64,000 bases of DNA from Bacteroidota bacterium (GCA_028288625.1 JAQBNI010000093.1:1-64000), one strand, 5' to 3'. Counted from the stretch's first letter, positions 1 to 9,973 are shown. The notes: a model not told the origin generated them from the sequence alone. Program-made: numbers and translations.

Positions 1-1
1 T

Positions 2-295
2 GAGCAGCCGTATTTTTTTATTTTTACCGATGATGTTACCTGGGTAAAAGAAAATTTTAAAACAAATTTTCCGTTTGAAATTGTAGACAGCAATCAATCA
101 CCGGAATCCGGTTATATCGATATGCAATTGATGTCGCTGTGCAAACATAATATTATCTGTAACAGCACCTTCAGCTGGTGGTCTGCATGGTTAAATAAAA
201 ATCCCGAAAAAATAGTGATCGCCCCTTCAAACTGGTTCGCAGACAGCGCCATAAATTCAAAAGATATCTATCCTTCCGATTGGATAAAATTGTAA
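2..295 (+). CDS. alpha-1,2-fucosyltransferase-like glycosyltransferase (GT11), C-terminal part
   Basis: The gene enters from the left edge of the window; only the last 97 residues are visible, ending in TAA. The segment holds the run MSLCKHNIICNSTFSWWSAW, which matches the conserved C-terminal block of GT11 alpha-1,2-fucosyltransferases (Cys-x-His-x-Ile, then N-S-T/S-F-S-W-W). Such enzymes transfer fucose from GDP-fucose to a galactose in surface glycans, O-antigen or capsule. The next genes, a YfhO-like membrane protein and a GT2 enzyme on the same strand, support a surface-glycan context. Acceptor and linkage cannot be told from this fragment. Confidence 0.8.
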   Translation, partial: EQPYFFIFTDDVTWVKENFKTNFPFEIVDSNQSPESGYIDMQLMSLCKHNIICNSTFSWWSAWLNKNPEKIVIAPSNWFADSAINSKDIYPSDWIKL

Positions 296-318
296 TTTAG
301 CAGCGTAAAAAATTTTCA

Positions 319-3012
319 ATGGCAAAAAAGCAACCGGTTAAGCCGACCCCGCACATAAAGCAACCTCATACACCCTCTTCCAAAAAGAATGTCACGAATA
401 CTACGTCATTTCAGCTGTCCAACAGGATACTGATCCCGGCGGTTTTGGTATTCTTTATCGCACTTGCATTTATTTATTGTAAGCCGTTGCTGCAGGGAAT
501 GGAAATGTCTTCACATGATACGAACCAATACCTCGCCATGAGCAAGGAGACAAGGGATTACAAAACTGCGACAGGGCATCTTTCGTTATGGTCGTCGCGG
601 ATGTTTAGCGGTATGCCCGCGTTTATGATCGGCGGTTTGGAATTTTCTCCGGCACTTGCATTTACGCCGCTGATGCTTATTCATAAAGTGCTGCGTGTGA
701 TCCCGGATCCTGCAATGGAAATTGTTTTTTTATTGATCTGTGCATTCATTGGTTTATACGTTTTGACAAGAAGAGTTGCATATGCTGCACTCGGCGCAAT
801 TGCTGTCGGATTTTGTACGGCTAATTTTGTAAGCCTTGATGCGGGGCATATCACAAAAGTGATCACGATATCTATGTTCCTCCCTTTGTTTGCTGCGGCG
901 TGGCTGATCTTTCAGAAAAGATATCTCTGGGGAACTGTACTCTTCCTGATTTTTTTATATGAATTGATTGCAGGCGCACACGTACAGATCGCTTACTACA
1001 GTTTAATACTGATCGGCTTATATATTTTGTATGAATTCATTTCCCATATTATGAAGAAGGAAGTGAAGCATGCATTTGTAAGTTCGGCAATTTTTGTGGG
1101 TTGTTTTGCAATTGCGGGGATGATGAATTTCAATAATTATTTTATCAATGATTTTTCGAAAGAAACAACACGCGGCGGAGATATACTGAATAGCTCGAAA
1201 ATGAATCCTGCCGTTGATGCGAATAATAAAAAAGTAGTGACTGCGAATGAGAAAGGCGTTGGTTTTGATTATGCCACGCAGTGGAGTTTAGGTTTTGAAG
1301 AATTGGGTGCGTTGCTGGTTCCGAATTTTGCGGGAGGATCTTCAGGTGCAGGATTAGATGATAAATCGAATGTGTACAGTACACTGATCAATAAAAATGT
1401 TCCCCCGCAGCAGGCAGCACAATTCGTTCAAAGGATGCCGTTATATTGGGGTAGCGAGCCGTTTGTACAAGGACCGATCTACCTTGGTGCGATCGTGATC
1501 TTTTTGTTTTTCTTTGGCATCTTTACTTATAAAGGAAATTTAAAATGGTGGATCATCGGCAGTGTAATTTTATCAGTATTGATCGCAATGGGAAAAAACA
1601 TGCAGTTCTTTTACCGCATATTATATGATGTAGTTCCGATGTTCAATAAATTCCGCGCGCCTACCATGATCCTGGCACTAGTAGAAATTCTGATGGTGAC
1701 CTTGGGTGTTTTAGGATTGAGAGATTTTTTTGATGACGCAATTACAAGTAAGGAAGAAAGATTGAGATCATTAAAATTTTCTGCTGGAATTACTGCCGGC
1801 ATTCTTGTTTTTTTTATCGTTTTAGGAACTGTATTTTCTTTCGAATCGAAAGCGATGCAAAACGGGAAATCTTCTGACGATCAATTCAAATCGCAGTTAA
1901 CGGAAATGACGGGCGATCAGACATTCGCAAATGATCTGTATGGTGCATTAAAAAAAGACCGTGCGTCGCTGATGCGTTCCGATGCGATCCGTTCGCTGAT
2001 ATTTGTTTTGCTTGCAGCTGCATTATTGTTTGTATTTGCTTCGGGTAAATTTAGAAAAACACCGGTCATTTTATCCGCACTTTCCATACTGATCCTTCTT
2101 GATTTCTGGATGGTCAGCAAGCGGTATTTAAATGATACAGATTTTGAAGATAAGGCAACTGTTGAACTGAATGCCTTTCCTCAAACGCCTGCAGACGCTG
2201 CGATTTTAAGCGATAATAAAGACGGCGCACGTATGGTGGATTTCTCGGGTGATGTATTCAACAGTGCTTCTCCTGCGTATTATCACAGAACTATCGGTGG
2301 TTACAATCCTGCGAAATTGCGCCGTTACCAGGATGTGATCGAATATGGTTTGAGTTATGATTTTCAACTCATAAATAAAATCGGATTTGCAAGAGCAAAC
2401 TATATGAATATGCTCAATACAAAATATATTAAGCAGTCGGCAGAAGCAAATGGCGTGATCCAGAATCCTTTTGCGCTGGGTAATGCATGGTTTGTAAATG
2501 ATCTACAAATGGTTTCTACGCCGGAGGATGAAATATTAAAAGTACGCGAGATCGAACCCGGAAAAACTGCAGTAGTGAATAAGGAGTTTGATAATTATTT
2601 AAAAGGATTTACTGCGAATACAGATACCGCAAAAAATGAAACGCGTTTCATCACTTTGACAGATACAAAAAATCCGATGAAGCTGGAATATAATTTTAAA
2701 TCTCCAAAGGATGAATTTGTAGTTTTTTCTGAAGTGATCTATCGCCCGAACCAGGATTGGATCTCTTACATCGATGGTAAGCCTGCAGACCACATTCGTG
2801 TGAATTATGTGTTGCGCGGAATGAAGGTACCTGCCGGTGAACATAAGATCATGTTTGAGTTTAAGCCTAAATTATATGGCATGACAAACACTGTGCTCAT
2901 ATTGGGCAACTTATTGTTTTATATTGCTATCGCAGTATTGATCTGGTTATTTTATCGTGATAAAAAACAGAAAGCAGCTTTGGCAACAACAGATACAAAT
3001 ATTACTGTCTGA
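319..3012 (+). CDS. YfhO family multi-spanning membrane protein
   Basis: This 897-residue protein has a short polar N-terminus (about 35 residues). It is followed by some ten or more hydrophobic segments between residues 38 and 620, a large soluble region (about 630-860), and a last membrane helix near residues 862-885. An acidic loop motif, SSHDTNQ, follows the first helix as in YfhO proteins and GT-C fold glycosyltransferases. In Firmicutes, YfhO relatives transfer sugars from a lipid carrier to cell-envelope polymers. By analogy it may decorate a glycan or lipid in the inner membrane, but the substrate is unknown. It starts 23 bases after the fucosyltransferase and sits 19 bases before a GT2 gene, probably in one operon. 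The family call is fairly sure; the function is inference. Confidence 0.8.
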   Translation: MAKKQPVKPTPHIKQPHTPSSKKNVTNTTSFQLSNRILIPAVLVFFIALAFIYCKPLLQGMEMSSHDTNQYLAMSKETRDYKTATGHLSLWSSRMFSGMPAFMIGGLEFSPALAFTPLMLIHKVLRVIPDPAMEIVFLLICAFIGLYVLTRRVAYAALGAIAVGFCTANFVSLDAGHITKVITISMFLPLFAAAWLIFQKRYLWGTVLFLIFLYELIAGAHVQIAYYSLILIGLYILYEFISHIMKKEVKHAFVSSAIFVGCFAIAGMMNFNNYFINDFSKETTRGGDILNSSKMNPAVDANNKKVVTANEKGVGFDYATQWSLGFEELGALLVPNFAGGSSGAGLDDKSNVYSTLINKNVPPQQAAQFVQRMPLYWGSEPFVQGPIYLGAIVIFLFFFGIFTYKGNLKWWIIGSVILSVLIAMGKNMQFFYRILYDVVPMFNKFRAPTMILALVEILMVTLGVLGLRDFFDDAITSKEERLRSLKFSAGITAGILVFFIVLGTVFSFESKAMQNGKSSDDQFKSQLTEMTGDQTFANDLYGALKKDRASLMRSDAIRSLIFVLLAAALLFVFASGKFRKTPVILSALSILILLDFWMVSKRYLNDTDFEDKATVELNAFPQTPADAAILSDNKDGARMVDFSGDVFNSASPAYYHRTIGGYNPAKLRRYQDVIEYGLSYDFQLINKIGFARANYMNMLNTKYIKQSAEANGVIQNPFALGNAWFVNDLQMVSTPEDEILKVREIEPGKTAVVNKEFDNYLKGFTANTDTAKNETRFITLTDTKNPMKLEYNFKSPKDEFVVFSEVIYRPNQDWISYIDGKPADHIRVNYVLRGMKVPAGEHKIMFEFKPKLYGMTNTVLILGNLLFYIAIAVLIWLFYRDKKQKAALATTDTNITV

Positions 3013-3031
3013 CGTATCCTAAACAGGATCT

Positions 3032-3943
3032 ATGGATATTTTTTCTTTTATCATTATCAGTTACAACAGGGCGGAAGATACTATTAACGCCGTAAAGAAT
3101 GTATTGCAGCTGACTAATGTGCCCGGTTGGACAAAGGAAATTGTTGTGCTCAACAATGGGTCTGTAACTGATTATTCAACTTTTGAAAACTACCTGCAGC
3201 AATTATCCTCTCCTGATAGAGAATTGATTCATTACATCAATCATCCTGTAAACCTTGGTGTTGCGGGCGGTCGTAACCTGTGTATCCGCGAAGCAAAAGG
3301 AAAATATTTATTATTTATGGATGATGATTCAGAAATAATGAATAAAGATGTTATCCATAAAGTTCTTGAGTTATATAAAAAATACGAAACGGATAAATTA
3401 GCTATCATTGGCTTTTTAGGAAAAAATCCTTTCACAGGAAAAACGGAAACGCCTTTAAAAAATCCTGGATTAATAAAAGGTAAGAACGAAGTGTTTTACA
3501 ATTTATTTTTCGGGTATGGACATGTCTTTCCAAAATCATTGATAGAAAAAACCGGTTACTACCAGGAAGATTTTTTTTATGGGATGGAAGAATATGATTT
3601 AAGCTACGCTACAGTGAAAGCAGGCTACTCCATTTTATTTACGCAGGATATAGTTGTGGTTCACAAACAAAATCCGGAAGGCAGGGAAACCAGTAATAAA
3701 ACCTATGCCCGTATGTTTGAAAATAAGATGATCGTTGTCTACAAGCATTTGCCTATGTTTTATGTCATCACTCATTTTATCATGTGGGGCTGTTTCTTCT
3801 TGTATAAATCAAGGCTTTCGCTGGGAATGTATTTTAAAGCGATCGGCAGCATGCGTAGAAGAATGAAAGTAGCGAAAAGGGAAGTGATGAATGAAAACGG
3901 CATGAATTATTTGCGAAAAGTAGGAGCCAGGATTACTTACTGA
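3032..3943 (+). CDS. glycosyltransferase family 2 protein
   Basis: The 303-residue protein opens with a GT-A fold start (FSFIIISYNRAEDT). A GVAGGRN loop follows near residue 75, then the metal- and nucleotide-binding acidic motif FMDDDSE near residues 95-101. A later acidic motif, MEEYDLSYA (about 186-194), fits the ED-type catalytic base region. The C-terminal 70 residues contain one hydrophobic stretch and a basic tail, suggesting membrane association. It probably adds a sugar from a nucleotide donor to a surface glycan. Its last 11 bases overlap the convergent FemAB-like gene on the other strand. Donor and acceptor are not readable from sequence alone. Confidence 0.85.
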   Translation: MDIFSFIIISYNRAEDTINAVKNVLQLTNVPGWTKEIVVLNNGSVTDYSTFENYLQQLSSPDRELIHYINHPVNLGVAGGRNLCIREAKGKYLLFMDDDSEIMNKDVIHKVLELYKKYETDKLAIIGFLGKNPFTGKTETPLKNPGLIKGKNEVFYNLFFGYGHVFPKSLIEKTGYYQEDFFYGMEEYDLSYATVKAGYSILFTQDIVVVHKQNPEGRETSNKTYARMFENKMIVVYKHLPMFYVITHFIMWGCFFLYKSRLSLGMYFKAIGSMRRRMKVAKREVMNENGMNYLRKVGARITY

Positions 3944-4844
3944 TATAATGTACAGGCACCAGGTTTCCTCCGAAACCCCTGAAATAGCGTTCAACGCCTT
4001 CAATCATGCTTCCTTCGAAATTAAATGCAGCAGAATGTTTTTTTGCTTCCTGTATCGCATGCCAGAATAAATAAGTCATAGCGCCACTATTGGCATCGCT
4101 TTCTTCAAATCCACCCGATAAATAATAAGTGTATAAATTATCCCAAACGATAAATATGCAGGCGAGAGATTTTCCGCTTTTATTTCTTGCAATTAAAATT
4201 TCTCCGCAATGGTTTTCCTTCACCATTTCATAAATTTTATTCAATTGCTTCTTTGTGAAAGGAGTTTTGATCTGCTGTTTGTCGAATGTATTTTTTAAAA
4301 TTTCAAAAGCAATTCCCACATCACTGCATGTCTGTATAAACAGGTCAGCCTTCTGCGCCTTGCGGATCTGCCGTTGATGGGAATCTTTAAAGTGATAAAA
4401 AACAGTCTGCGTTTTTTTTATGTCGGAGATGATATAAGTATATCGCGTAGTCTGTGAATACGCTGCCCAGGAAAACGGAAGCCAGTTATCTATTTCAGGA
4501 TAACATTTAATGCTTGTTTTAACAAGAGGTTTGGGCAGTTGATCCAGTAATTCCGTGATCACCTTTTTTTCAAAGCTTCGCTTTTCATATTCATTTAAAT
4601 TCTCAGGATAAAATAAAACAGGACCGGAATATGATGTTAGTTCAGGAATATAAATTCGTCGCGTAACGAAATTTCCTTTCAGGCAATAAGGCAATACGCC
4701 TGTAACCTTTCCTTTTTCTATAGCAACAGAAACATCCCAGCTTTCTGCAACTGCATCCAGCCAATACGGCATAGAAAAAACCGGGATCATTTTTTGATAC
4801 TCAGCATCTGCGCAAAGTCTTATATATTTTTCTTTATTGGTCAT
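3933..4844 (-). CDS. FemAB/GNAT-like acyltransferase (BioF2-like acetyltransferase domain)
   Basis: The 303-residue soluble protein has the layout of FemAB/BioF2-like double-GNAT proteins. The N-terminal half reads MPYWLDAVAESWDV and TSYSGPVLFYP. The central basic stretch KDSHQRQIRKAQK (about 153-165) is typical of this group. The C-terminal half ends in FNFEGSMIEGVERYFRGFGG, whose G-S-M-I-x-G-V-E-x-x-x-R-G-F-G block is a hallmark of the family. Relatives transfer acyl or aminoacyl groups in envelope or glycan modification; the substrate here is unknown. Its ATG overlaps the stop of the upstream prolyl oligopeptidase gene in an ATGA junction, so the two are probably co-transcribed. Its 3' end overlaps the convergent GT2 gene by 11 bases. 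Confidence 0.75.
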   Translation of the reverse strand: MTNKEKYIRLCADAEYQKMIPVFSMPYWLDAVAESWDVSVAIEKGKVTGVLPYCLKGNFVTRRIYIPELTSYSGPVLFYPENLNEYEKRSFEKKVITELLDQLPKPLVKTSIKCYPEIDNWLPFSWAAYSQTTRYTYIISDIKKTQTVFYHFKDSHQRQIRKAQKADLFIQTCSDVGIAFEILKNTFDKQQIKTPFTKKQLNKIYEMVKENHCGEILIARNKSGKSLACIFIVWDNLYTYYLSGGFEESDANSGAMTYLFWHAIQEAKKHSAAFNFEGSMIEGVERYFRGFGGNLVPVHYISK

Positions 4845-6985
4845 GGCTTCGGACTCGCGGATTGTTGCAGTGTTTTAACACCGAGGTTCCAGAAAAAGAA
4901 ACTCCATTTGTCCGCTTGTTCATCAATTATTTTTGATGTTGGCTTTCCCGAGCCATGCCCGGCATTCGTTTCAATGCGTATCAGCGTAGGATTTGTTTTG
5001 TCATTGTATTCCTGTAAACGCGCGGCAAATTTAAAACTGTGCGCAGGAACAACACGGTCATCGTGATCTCCTGTTGTAATTAATGTTGCAGGATATTTTG
5101 TGCCCGGTTTTAAATTGTGATAAGGTGAATATCCTTTTAAATACATGAACATTTCCTTACTCTGCTCGGAGCTACCATATTCAGGGACCCAGCCCCAACC
5201 CACCGTGAACTTATGGAATTTCAGCATATCCATTACGCCAACTTCAGGAATGGCGACTTTAAAAAGATCAGGATGTTGTGTCATACATGCGCCTACCAGC
5301 AAGCCTCCGTTGCTGCCGCCTCCGATAGCAATTTTATCTTTAGAAGTATATTTTTTCTTGATAAGATATTCCGCAGCAGCGACCATGTCATCAAATACAT
5401 TTTGCTTTTTCATGAGCATGCCGGCTTTGTGCCAATCTTCGCCATATTCACCGCCGCCTCGTAAATTCGGCATTGCAAATACGCCGCCGTTTTCCAGCAA
5501 TAAAATTCTGGATGCGGCAAAATACGGGGTTTGTTTAATATTGAAACCGCCGTATGCATATAAATAAGTAGGATTATTTTTGTTTAATGCCATTCCTTTT
5601 TTATGCACGATAAACATGGAAACTTTTGTACCGTCTTTCGATTTGTACCATACTTGCTTAGCCTCATAATCTTCCGGCTTAAATTTTAATTCCGATTGCT
5701 TGAACAGCTGCGATTCACCTGTAAATGTATTGTAAGAAAAAATAGTTGTTGGATAGGTAAACGATGTGTAAGTATACAACACAAGATTTTCAGTTTCCTT
5801 TCCACCGGTAATGTTGATTGTTCCGGGACCAGGCAAAGCAATTTCTTTTTTATTCTTACCCTGCATATCGAATACAAATAATTTATTCGATGCATTCTCC
5901 AAATATTGCGTAATTAATTTTCCTCCGGTTGTAATTGTTTTTTCCAGCACGGATTTTTGTTCAGGAATGATCGTTACCCAGTTCTTTTTGTCAGGATTTA
6001 CAGGATCAATAGAGATGACGCGATAATTCGGAGCATCAATATCCGTTTGCACAATAAACTTATCCTGGATCTCATCAACAACATAGCTTTTGTGTTCGAA
6101 GCCTGTAAACAAAGGCTTGAAATCCCATCCACTTTCATTTGCTTTTTTATAATAGACTTCGTATCCATCGGTTCCCGATGCCCGGTAAAGGAAAAAATAA
6201 TTTTCATCTTCTGAAACAGAAACGGAATTATAAGTAAGCGGGTTGTCTTTGTCTTTATATACGAGCTTATCTTTGCTTTGCGCATCACCTACTTTGTGAT
6301 AATAAACTGATTGGTATTCATTTTTTGCGGAAAGATCTGAGCCTTCGGGTTTTTCATATCTCGAATAAAAAAAACCATCCTTATACCAGGACGATCCTGA
6401 ATTTTTTAATCCTTCCAGTTTATCATCGAGCATTTTTTTTGTCATAATGTCAAAAACCTTCATGAAATTCCAATCACTTCCAGCAACATGATAACTGAGT
6501 GTTACATACCTGTTATCCAATGAAATCGAATTCAGTGAGATCGCTGTTAATCCCTTTGGATCATAGAGGTTTGCATCCATAAATACAAGTGGCTTGCCTG
6601 TTAATGTTTTTTGAACATAGATGAGCGGCTGGTTTTTTAAGCCTTCAGATTTTGTGTAGAAAATATAATCCCCGCCATATGCAGGCTCACTCAATTTAGG
6701 GAAGTCATATAATTGACTGTATCTTTCTTTTAGATCTGCGCGGTAAGGGATCTTCTCTAAATAATCGTGCGTGACCTTGTTTTGCAATTTTACCCATGCT
6801 TCCGTTTCTGCAGAAGTGTCGTTCTCCAGCCATTGGTAAGGATCTTCTATAGTTGTACCAAAATAGGTATCCGTATGGTTTATCTTTTTTGTAGCAGGAT
6901 AGTTGATCATTTCTTTTGGCGCAGCATCGGCTGCAAAAAAACGAATGGTTAGGATCATCAATAAAAAGAATAAGACGCGTTTCAT
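4841..6985 (-). CDS. prolyl oligopeptidase family serine peptidase (S9A)
   Basis: The 714-residue protein begins with a Sec signal peptide (hydrophobic to about residue 21, cut near AADA-AP). It continues with the S9A N-terminal segment (YPATKK, DPYQWLEN), a beta-propeller, and a C-terminal alpha/beta hydrolase. The triad can be placed at Ser558 in GGGSNGG, Asp642 in GDHDDRVVP and His677 in NAGHGSG, close to the spacing of porcine prolyl oligopeptidase. It should cleave proline-containing peptides in the periplasm. It overlaps the downstream FemAB-like gene by four bases. All key residues are present and the length is normal for the family. Confidence 0.93.
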   Translation of the reverse strand: MKRVLFFLLMILTIRFFAADAAPKEMINYPATKKINHTDTYFGTTIEDPYQWLENDTSAETEAWVKLQNKVTHDYLEKIPYRADLKERYSQLYDFPKLSEPAYGGDYIFYTKSEGLKNQPLIYVQKTLTGKPLVFMDANLYDPKGLTAISLNSISLDNRYVTLSYHVAGSDWNFMKVFDIMTKKMLDDKLEGLKNSGSSWYKDGFFYSRYEKPEGSDLSAKNEYQSVYYHKVGDAQSKDKLVYKDKDNPLTYNSVSVSEDENYFFLYRASGTDGYEVYYKKANESGWDFKPLFTGFEHKSYVVDEIQDKFIVQTDIDAPNYRVISIDPVNPDKKNWVTIIPEQKSVLEKTITTGGKLITQYLENASNKLFVFDMQGKNKKEIALPGPGTINITGGKETENLVLYTYTSFTYPTTIFSYNTFTGESQLFKQSELKFKPEDYEAKQVWYKSKDGTKVSMFIVHKKGMALNKNNPTYLYAYGGFNIKQTPYFAASRILLLENGGVFAMPNLRGGGEYGEDWHKAGMLMKKQNVFDDMVAAAEYLIKKKYTSKDKIAIGGGSNGGLLVGACMTQHPDLFKVAIPEVGVMDMLKFHKFTVGWGWVPEYGSSEQSKEMFMYLKGYSPYHNLKPGTKYPATLITTGDHDDRVVPAHSFKFAARLQEYNDKTNPTLIRIETNAGHGSGKPTSKIIDEQADKWSFFFWNLGVKTLQQSASPKP

Positions 6986-7017
6986 AAATTATTTTTAATT
7001 TTTATAAAGGTAAGATT

Positions 7018-7926
7018 TTAATCAAACAAACCCGGTTCACTTTTATCAATTAAAGGTTTCGGAAGCGGAATTTTTGTGCCTGCATTTTTATTCAATTGTT
7101 TGATAAAATAATATGACAGTTCAGGGCATAGATGTTTTTCAGGTGTATGTACGAAGAAATATAACTTTTCCAATCCATGTTCAAGCCAGGAGGTGCATCT
7201 TTTTACCCATTCATCAAGACGTGTAAAATCAGATGGATGCAGATCGTTCCCGGTAAAGCGCACGAATGCAGTTTTGGTAGTTAAGCGCTGGTGTAAAATA
7301 TCACGCCGTCCGGAAACATCTGTAATAATTAATATTATTTTTTTCGAAACGAGATATTTACATAGTTCATCTAAAACGGCAGGTACAGTAAACCAGTCTT
7401 CATGCCGGAGTTCGATCGCCATTTCAAAATTTTGGGGTAAAGTATCCAGTAATTTTATCAATGAATTTAATTTGTCGGGTTTGAAATGCGGCGACAATAA
7501 AAAAAATACGCATCCTAAATTCTGATCAAAATATAAAACAGCATTTATAAATCCTTCAAACGCTTCCTTCATGGTCGCAATATCCTTTGCATGACTTATA
7601 AACTGAGGAACTTTCGGGCAAAACTTAAATGTTCCAGGCACAACGGATTTCCATGCTTCGACCTGGCTGACTTTGGGAGTGTTGTAATGCGTTGCATTGA
7701 GTTCAATGGCGTTGTATTGTTGCGAATAGTAAGAGAGGAAATCTTTTGCTTTTGCCTTGGGAGGATAAATAGTTCCAACCCATTTCGGATGCGACCATAT
7801 TGGAAATCCAATGTAGACTTCAGCATCGCGTTTTCTTTTCCCTTTTAAAAAAAGCGCATTTTCTGCATGGTCTTTTGGTAGACTCAGATCAATACCTTCC
7901 ACGCTTTCCAGTTTTCCAAACTTCAT
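7018..7926 (-). CDS. DUF72 domain-containing protein (YecE-like)
   Basis: The 302-residue protein matches the DUF72/YecE TIM-barrel family. It has an early IGFPIWSHPKWVGTIYP segment, then FLSYYSQQYNAIELNATHY, FKFCPKVP, a central AIELRHEDWF motif, and the late VRFTGND and YFFVHTPEKH segments. The reaction is not established for the family. An N-terminal extension of about 35 residues precedes the usual family start, which is common in Bacteroidota members. It is encoded upstream of and in the same direction as the prolyl oligopeptidase gene, 32 bases away. It is divergent from acs across 136 bases that hold a tandem repeat. The family assignment is secure; the function is not. Confidence 0.85.
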   Translation of the reverse strand: MKFGKLESVEGIDLSLPKDHAENALFLKGKRKRDAEVYIGFPIWSHPKWVGTIYPPKAKAKDFLSYYSQQYNAIELNATHYNTPKVSQVEAWKSVVPGTFKFCPKVPQFISHAKDIATMKEAFEGFINAVLYFDQNLGCVFFLLSPHFKPDKLNSLIKLLDTLPQNFEMAIELRHEDWFTVPAVLDELCKYLVSKKIILIITDVSGRRDILHQRLTTKTAFVRFTGNDLHPSDFTRLDEWVKRCTSWLEHGLEKLYFFVHTPEKHLCPELSYYFIKQLNKNAGTKIPLPKPLIDKSEPGLFD

Positions 7927-7991
7927 AGTATAATGATAGATAAAATGGATTTAAATTTTATAACCCTATATATTTTTAACGATTGAAAAAT

Positions 7992-8027
7992 TTATTACCT
8001 TACTTCAACTTATTACCTTACTTCAAC
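7992..8027. repeat. exact tandem duplication of an 18-bp unit upstream of acs
   Basis: Two back-to-back identical copies of TTATTACCTTACTTCAAC (7992-8009 and 8010-8027) lie between the divergent DUF72 and acs genes. They are followed by related TAAT/TAACC-rich sequence up to the acs start. The second copy ends 35 bases before the acs ATG, so the duplication sits in the promoter or leader zone. It could be a simple replication duplication or a pair of protein-binding sites. Confidence 0.85.
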
Positions 8028-8062
8028 TAATGACTAATAACCTGTAACTCATAACTTTCAAC

Positions 8063-9973
8063 ATGCACAAGATCATTTCTTTCGAACAATATAAACAAGT
8101 CTATAAAAAGAGCGTGGAAGATCCGGAAAGTTTCTGGTCAGATATCGCAGATGGTTTTCAATGGCAAAAAAAATACGACAAAGTATTGGAATGGAATTTT
8201 CGCGATCCGGATGTAAAATGGTTTATCAATGGGAAATTAAACATCACGGAAAATTGTCTCGACAGGCACCTGGAAAAATTAGGCAATAAGCCTGCAATTA
8301 TCTGGGAGCCGAATGATCCAAACGAAAAGAATAGAACTTTAACTTATAAAGAGCTATTAGCTGAAGTAAATAAATGCTGCAATATTTTAAAAAAATACGG
8401 AGTTGTTAAAGGTGATCGCATTTGTTTGTATATGCCGATGATCCCGGAATTGTCAATTGCAGTTCTTGCATGCGCGCGTATCGGTGCCATACATTCAGTG
8501 GTGTTCGCGGGCTTTTCCGCGAATTCTTTAGTGGATAGGATAAATGATTCAGCCTGCAAAATGCTGATCACTGCGGACGGTTTATTTCGCGGAAATAAAA
8601 TTGTGAACCTGAAAGAAATTGCGGACATCGCATTGCAGCAAACAAAAAGCATAGAAAAAGTGATCGTGTATAAAAGAACGGGAAGTGAAATAACGATGCA
8701 GGATGGTCGTGACGTTTGGTGGCACGATGAAATGTTGCGCGCAGAAGAAAATTTTATTGCGGAAATTATGGATAGTGAAGATCCGCTGTTTATTTTATAT
8801 ACATCGGGTTCAACCGGAAAACCAAAAGGCGTTGTACATTCCATTGCCGGCTATATGGTTTTTTGCTACTACACATTTTTAAATGTTTTTCAATATGAAG
8901 AGAACGATATTTTCTGGTGCACCGCTGACATTGGCTGGGTAACGGGGCATTCGTATATTTTATACGGACCATTGCTGAATGGCGCCACAACGGTTATGTT
9001 TGAAGGCATTCCCACGTATCCCGATGCAGGAAGGTTTTGGTCGGTGATAGATAAATTAAAAGTGACGAAATTTTATACAGCTCCAACTGCTATACGTTCA
9101 TTGATGGCTTCAGGTTTGGATTTTGTTACGCCGTATAAATTAAATTCATTAAAAGTAATTGGCTCAGTGGGGGAGCCGATCAACGAAGAAGCGTGGCATT
9201 GGTACGATGAAAATATCGGGAAGAAAAAATGTCCTGTCGTGGATACATGGTGGCAAACAGAAACCGGCGGAATTATGATCTCGCCGATTGCAAATGTAAC
9301 ACCAACGAAACCTACGTTTGCAACATTGCCGCTACCCGGTGTGCAGCCTGTTTTAGTAGACAATGAAGGAAAAGAGTTAACGGAGAATAATGTGGAAGGA
9401 TTGCTGTGTATGAAATTTCCGTGGCCCAGTATCATTCGAACAACGTACGGAGATCATGAACGATGCAGGTTGAATTATTTTGCAACATTTCCAAATCTTT
9501 ATTTTACAGGTGATGGTTGCAGGAGAGATGAAGACGGCTATTACAGGATCATCGGAAGAGTGGATGATGTTTTGAATGTGAGCGGTCACCGGTTGGGAAC
9601 GGCGGAAGTGGAAAATGCGATCGATGAACATCCGCATATAGTGGAAAGTGCGGTTGTGGGTTATCCGCACGAAATAAAAGGACAAGGGATCTATGCCTTC
9701 GTAATTATAGAAACACAAGTAGATACAAGTGATGAAGCATATACGGAAAAATTAAAAAAAGAGATCAGCGAGGTGGTAAGTAAAATTATTTCTCCTATCG
9801 CTAAACCGGATAAAATTCAGATCGTTCCGGGTTTGCCGAAAACGCGGAGCGGAAAAATTATGCGTAGAATTTTGAGAAAGATCGCGGAAGGAGAGATGTC
9901 GAATTTAGGAGATATTACAACGCTGCTGGATCCGGGAGTGGTGGAAGAAATAATTAAAGGCGCAAGATTGTAA
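8063..9973 (+). CDS. acs: acetyl-CoA synthetase (acetate--CoA ligase)
   Basis: The 636-residue enzyme belongs to the ANL adenylating superfamily and should convert acetate, ATP and CoA to acetyl-CoA, AMP and pyrophosphate. Visible motifs are the P-loop-like YTSGSTGKPKG (about 250-260), the Acs-specific WWQTETGG, the hinge region YFTGDGCRRDEDGYYRIIGR, and the C-terminal PKTRSGKIMRR. In the last, Lys598 is the catalytic lysine, which is acetylated in well-studied Acs enzymes. Length and motif order match AcsA rather than propionyl- or acetoacetyl-CoA synthetases, although substrate range cannot be proved from sequence. It is transcribed alone, divergent from the DUF72 gene. Confidence 0.95.
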   Translation: MHKIISFEQYKQVYKKSVEDPESFWSDIADGFQWQKKYDKVLEWNFRDPDVKWFINGKLNITENCLDRHLEKLGNKPAIIWEPNDPNEKNRTLTYKELLAEVNKCCNILKKYGVVKGDRICLYMPMIPELSIAVLACARIGAIHSVVFAGFSANSLVDRINDSACKMLITADGLFRGNKIVNLKEIADIALQQTKSIEKVIVYKRTGSEITMQDGRDVWWHDEMLRAEENFIAEIMDSEDPLFILYTSGSTGKPKGVVHSIAGYMVFCYYTFLNVFQYEENDIFWCTADIGWVTGHSYILYGPLLNGATTVMFEGIPTYPDAGRFWSVIDKLKVTKFYTAPTAIRSLMASGLDFVTPYKLNSLKVIGSVGEPINEEAWHWYDENIGKKKCPVVDTWWQTETGGIMISPIANVTPTKPTFATLPLPGVQPVLVDNEGKELTENNVEGLLCMKFPWPSIIRTTYGDHERCRLNYFATFPNLYFTGDGCRRDEDGYYRIIGRVDDVLNVSGHRLGTAEVENAIDEHPHIVESAVVGYPHEIKGQGIYAFVIIETQVDTSDEAYTEKLKKEISEVVSKIISPIAKPDKIQIVPGLPKTRSGKIMRRILRKIAEGEMSNLGDITTLLDPGVVEEIIKGARL

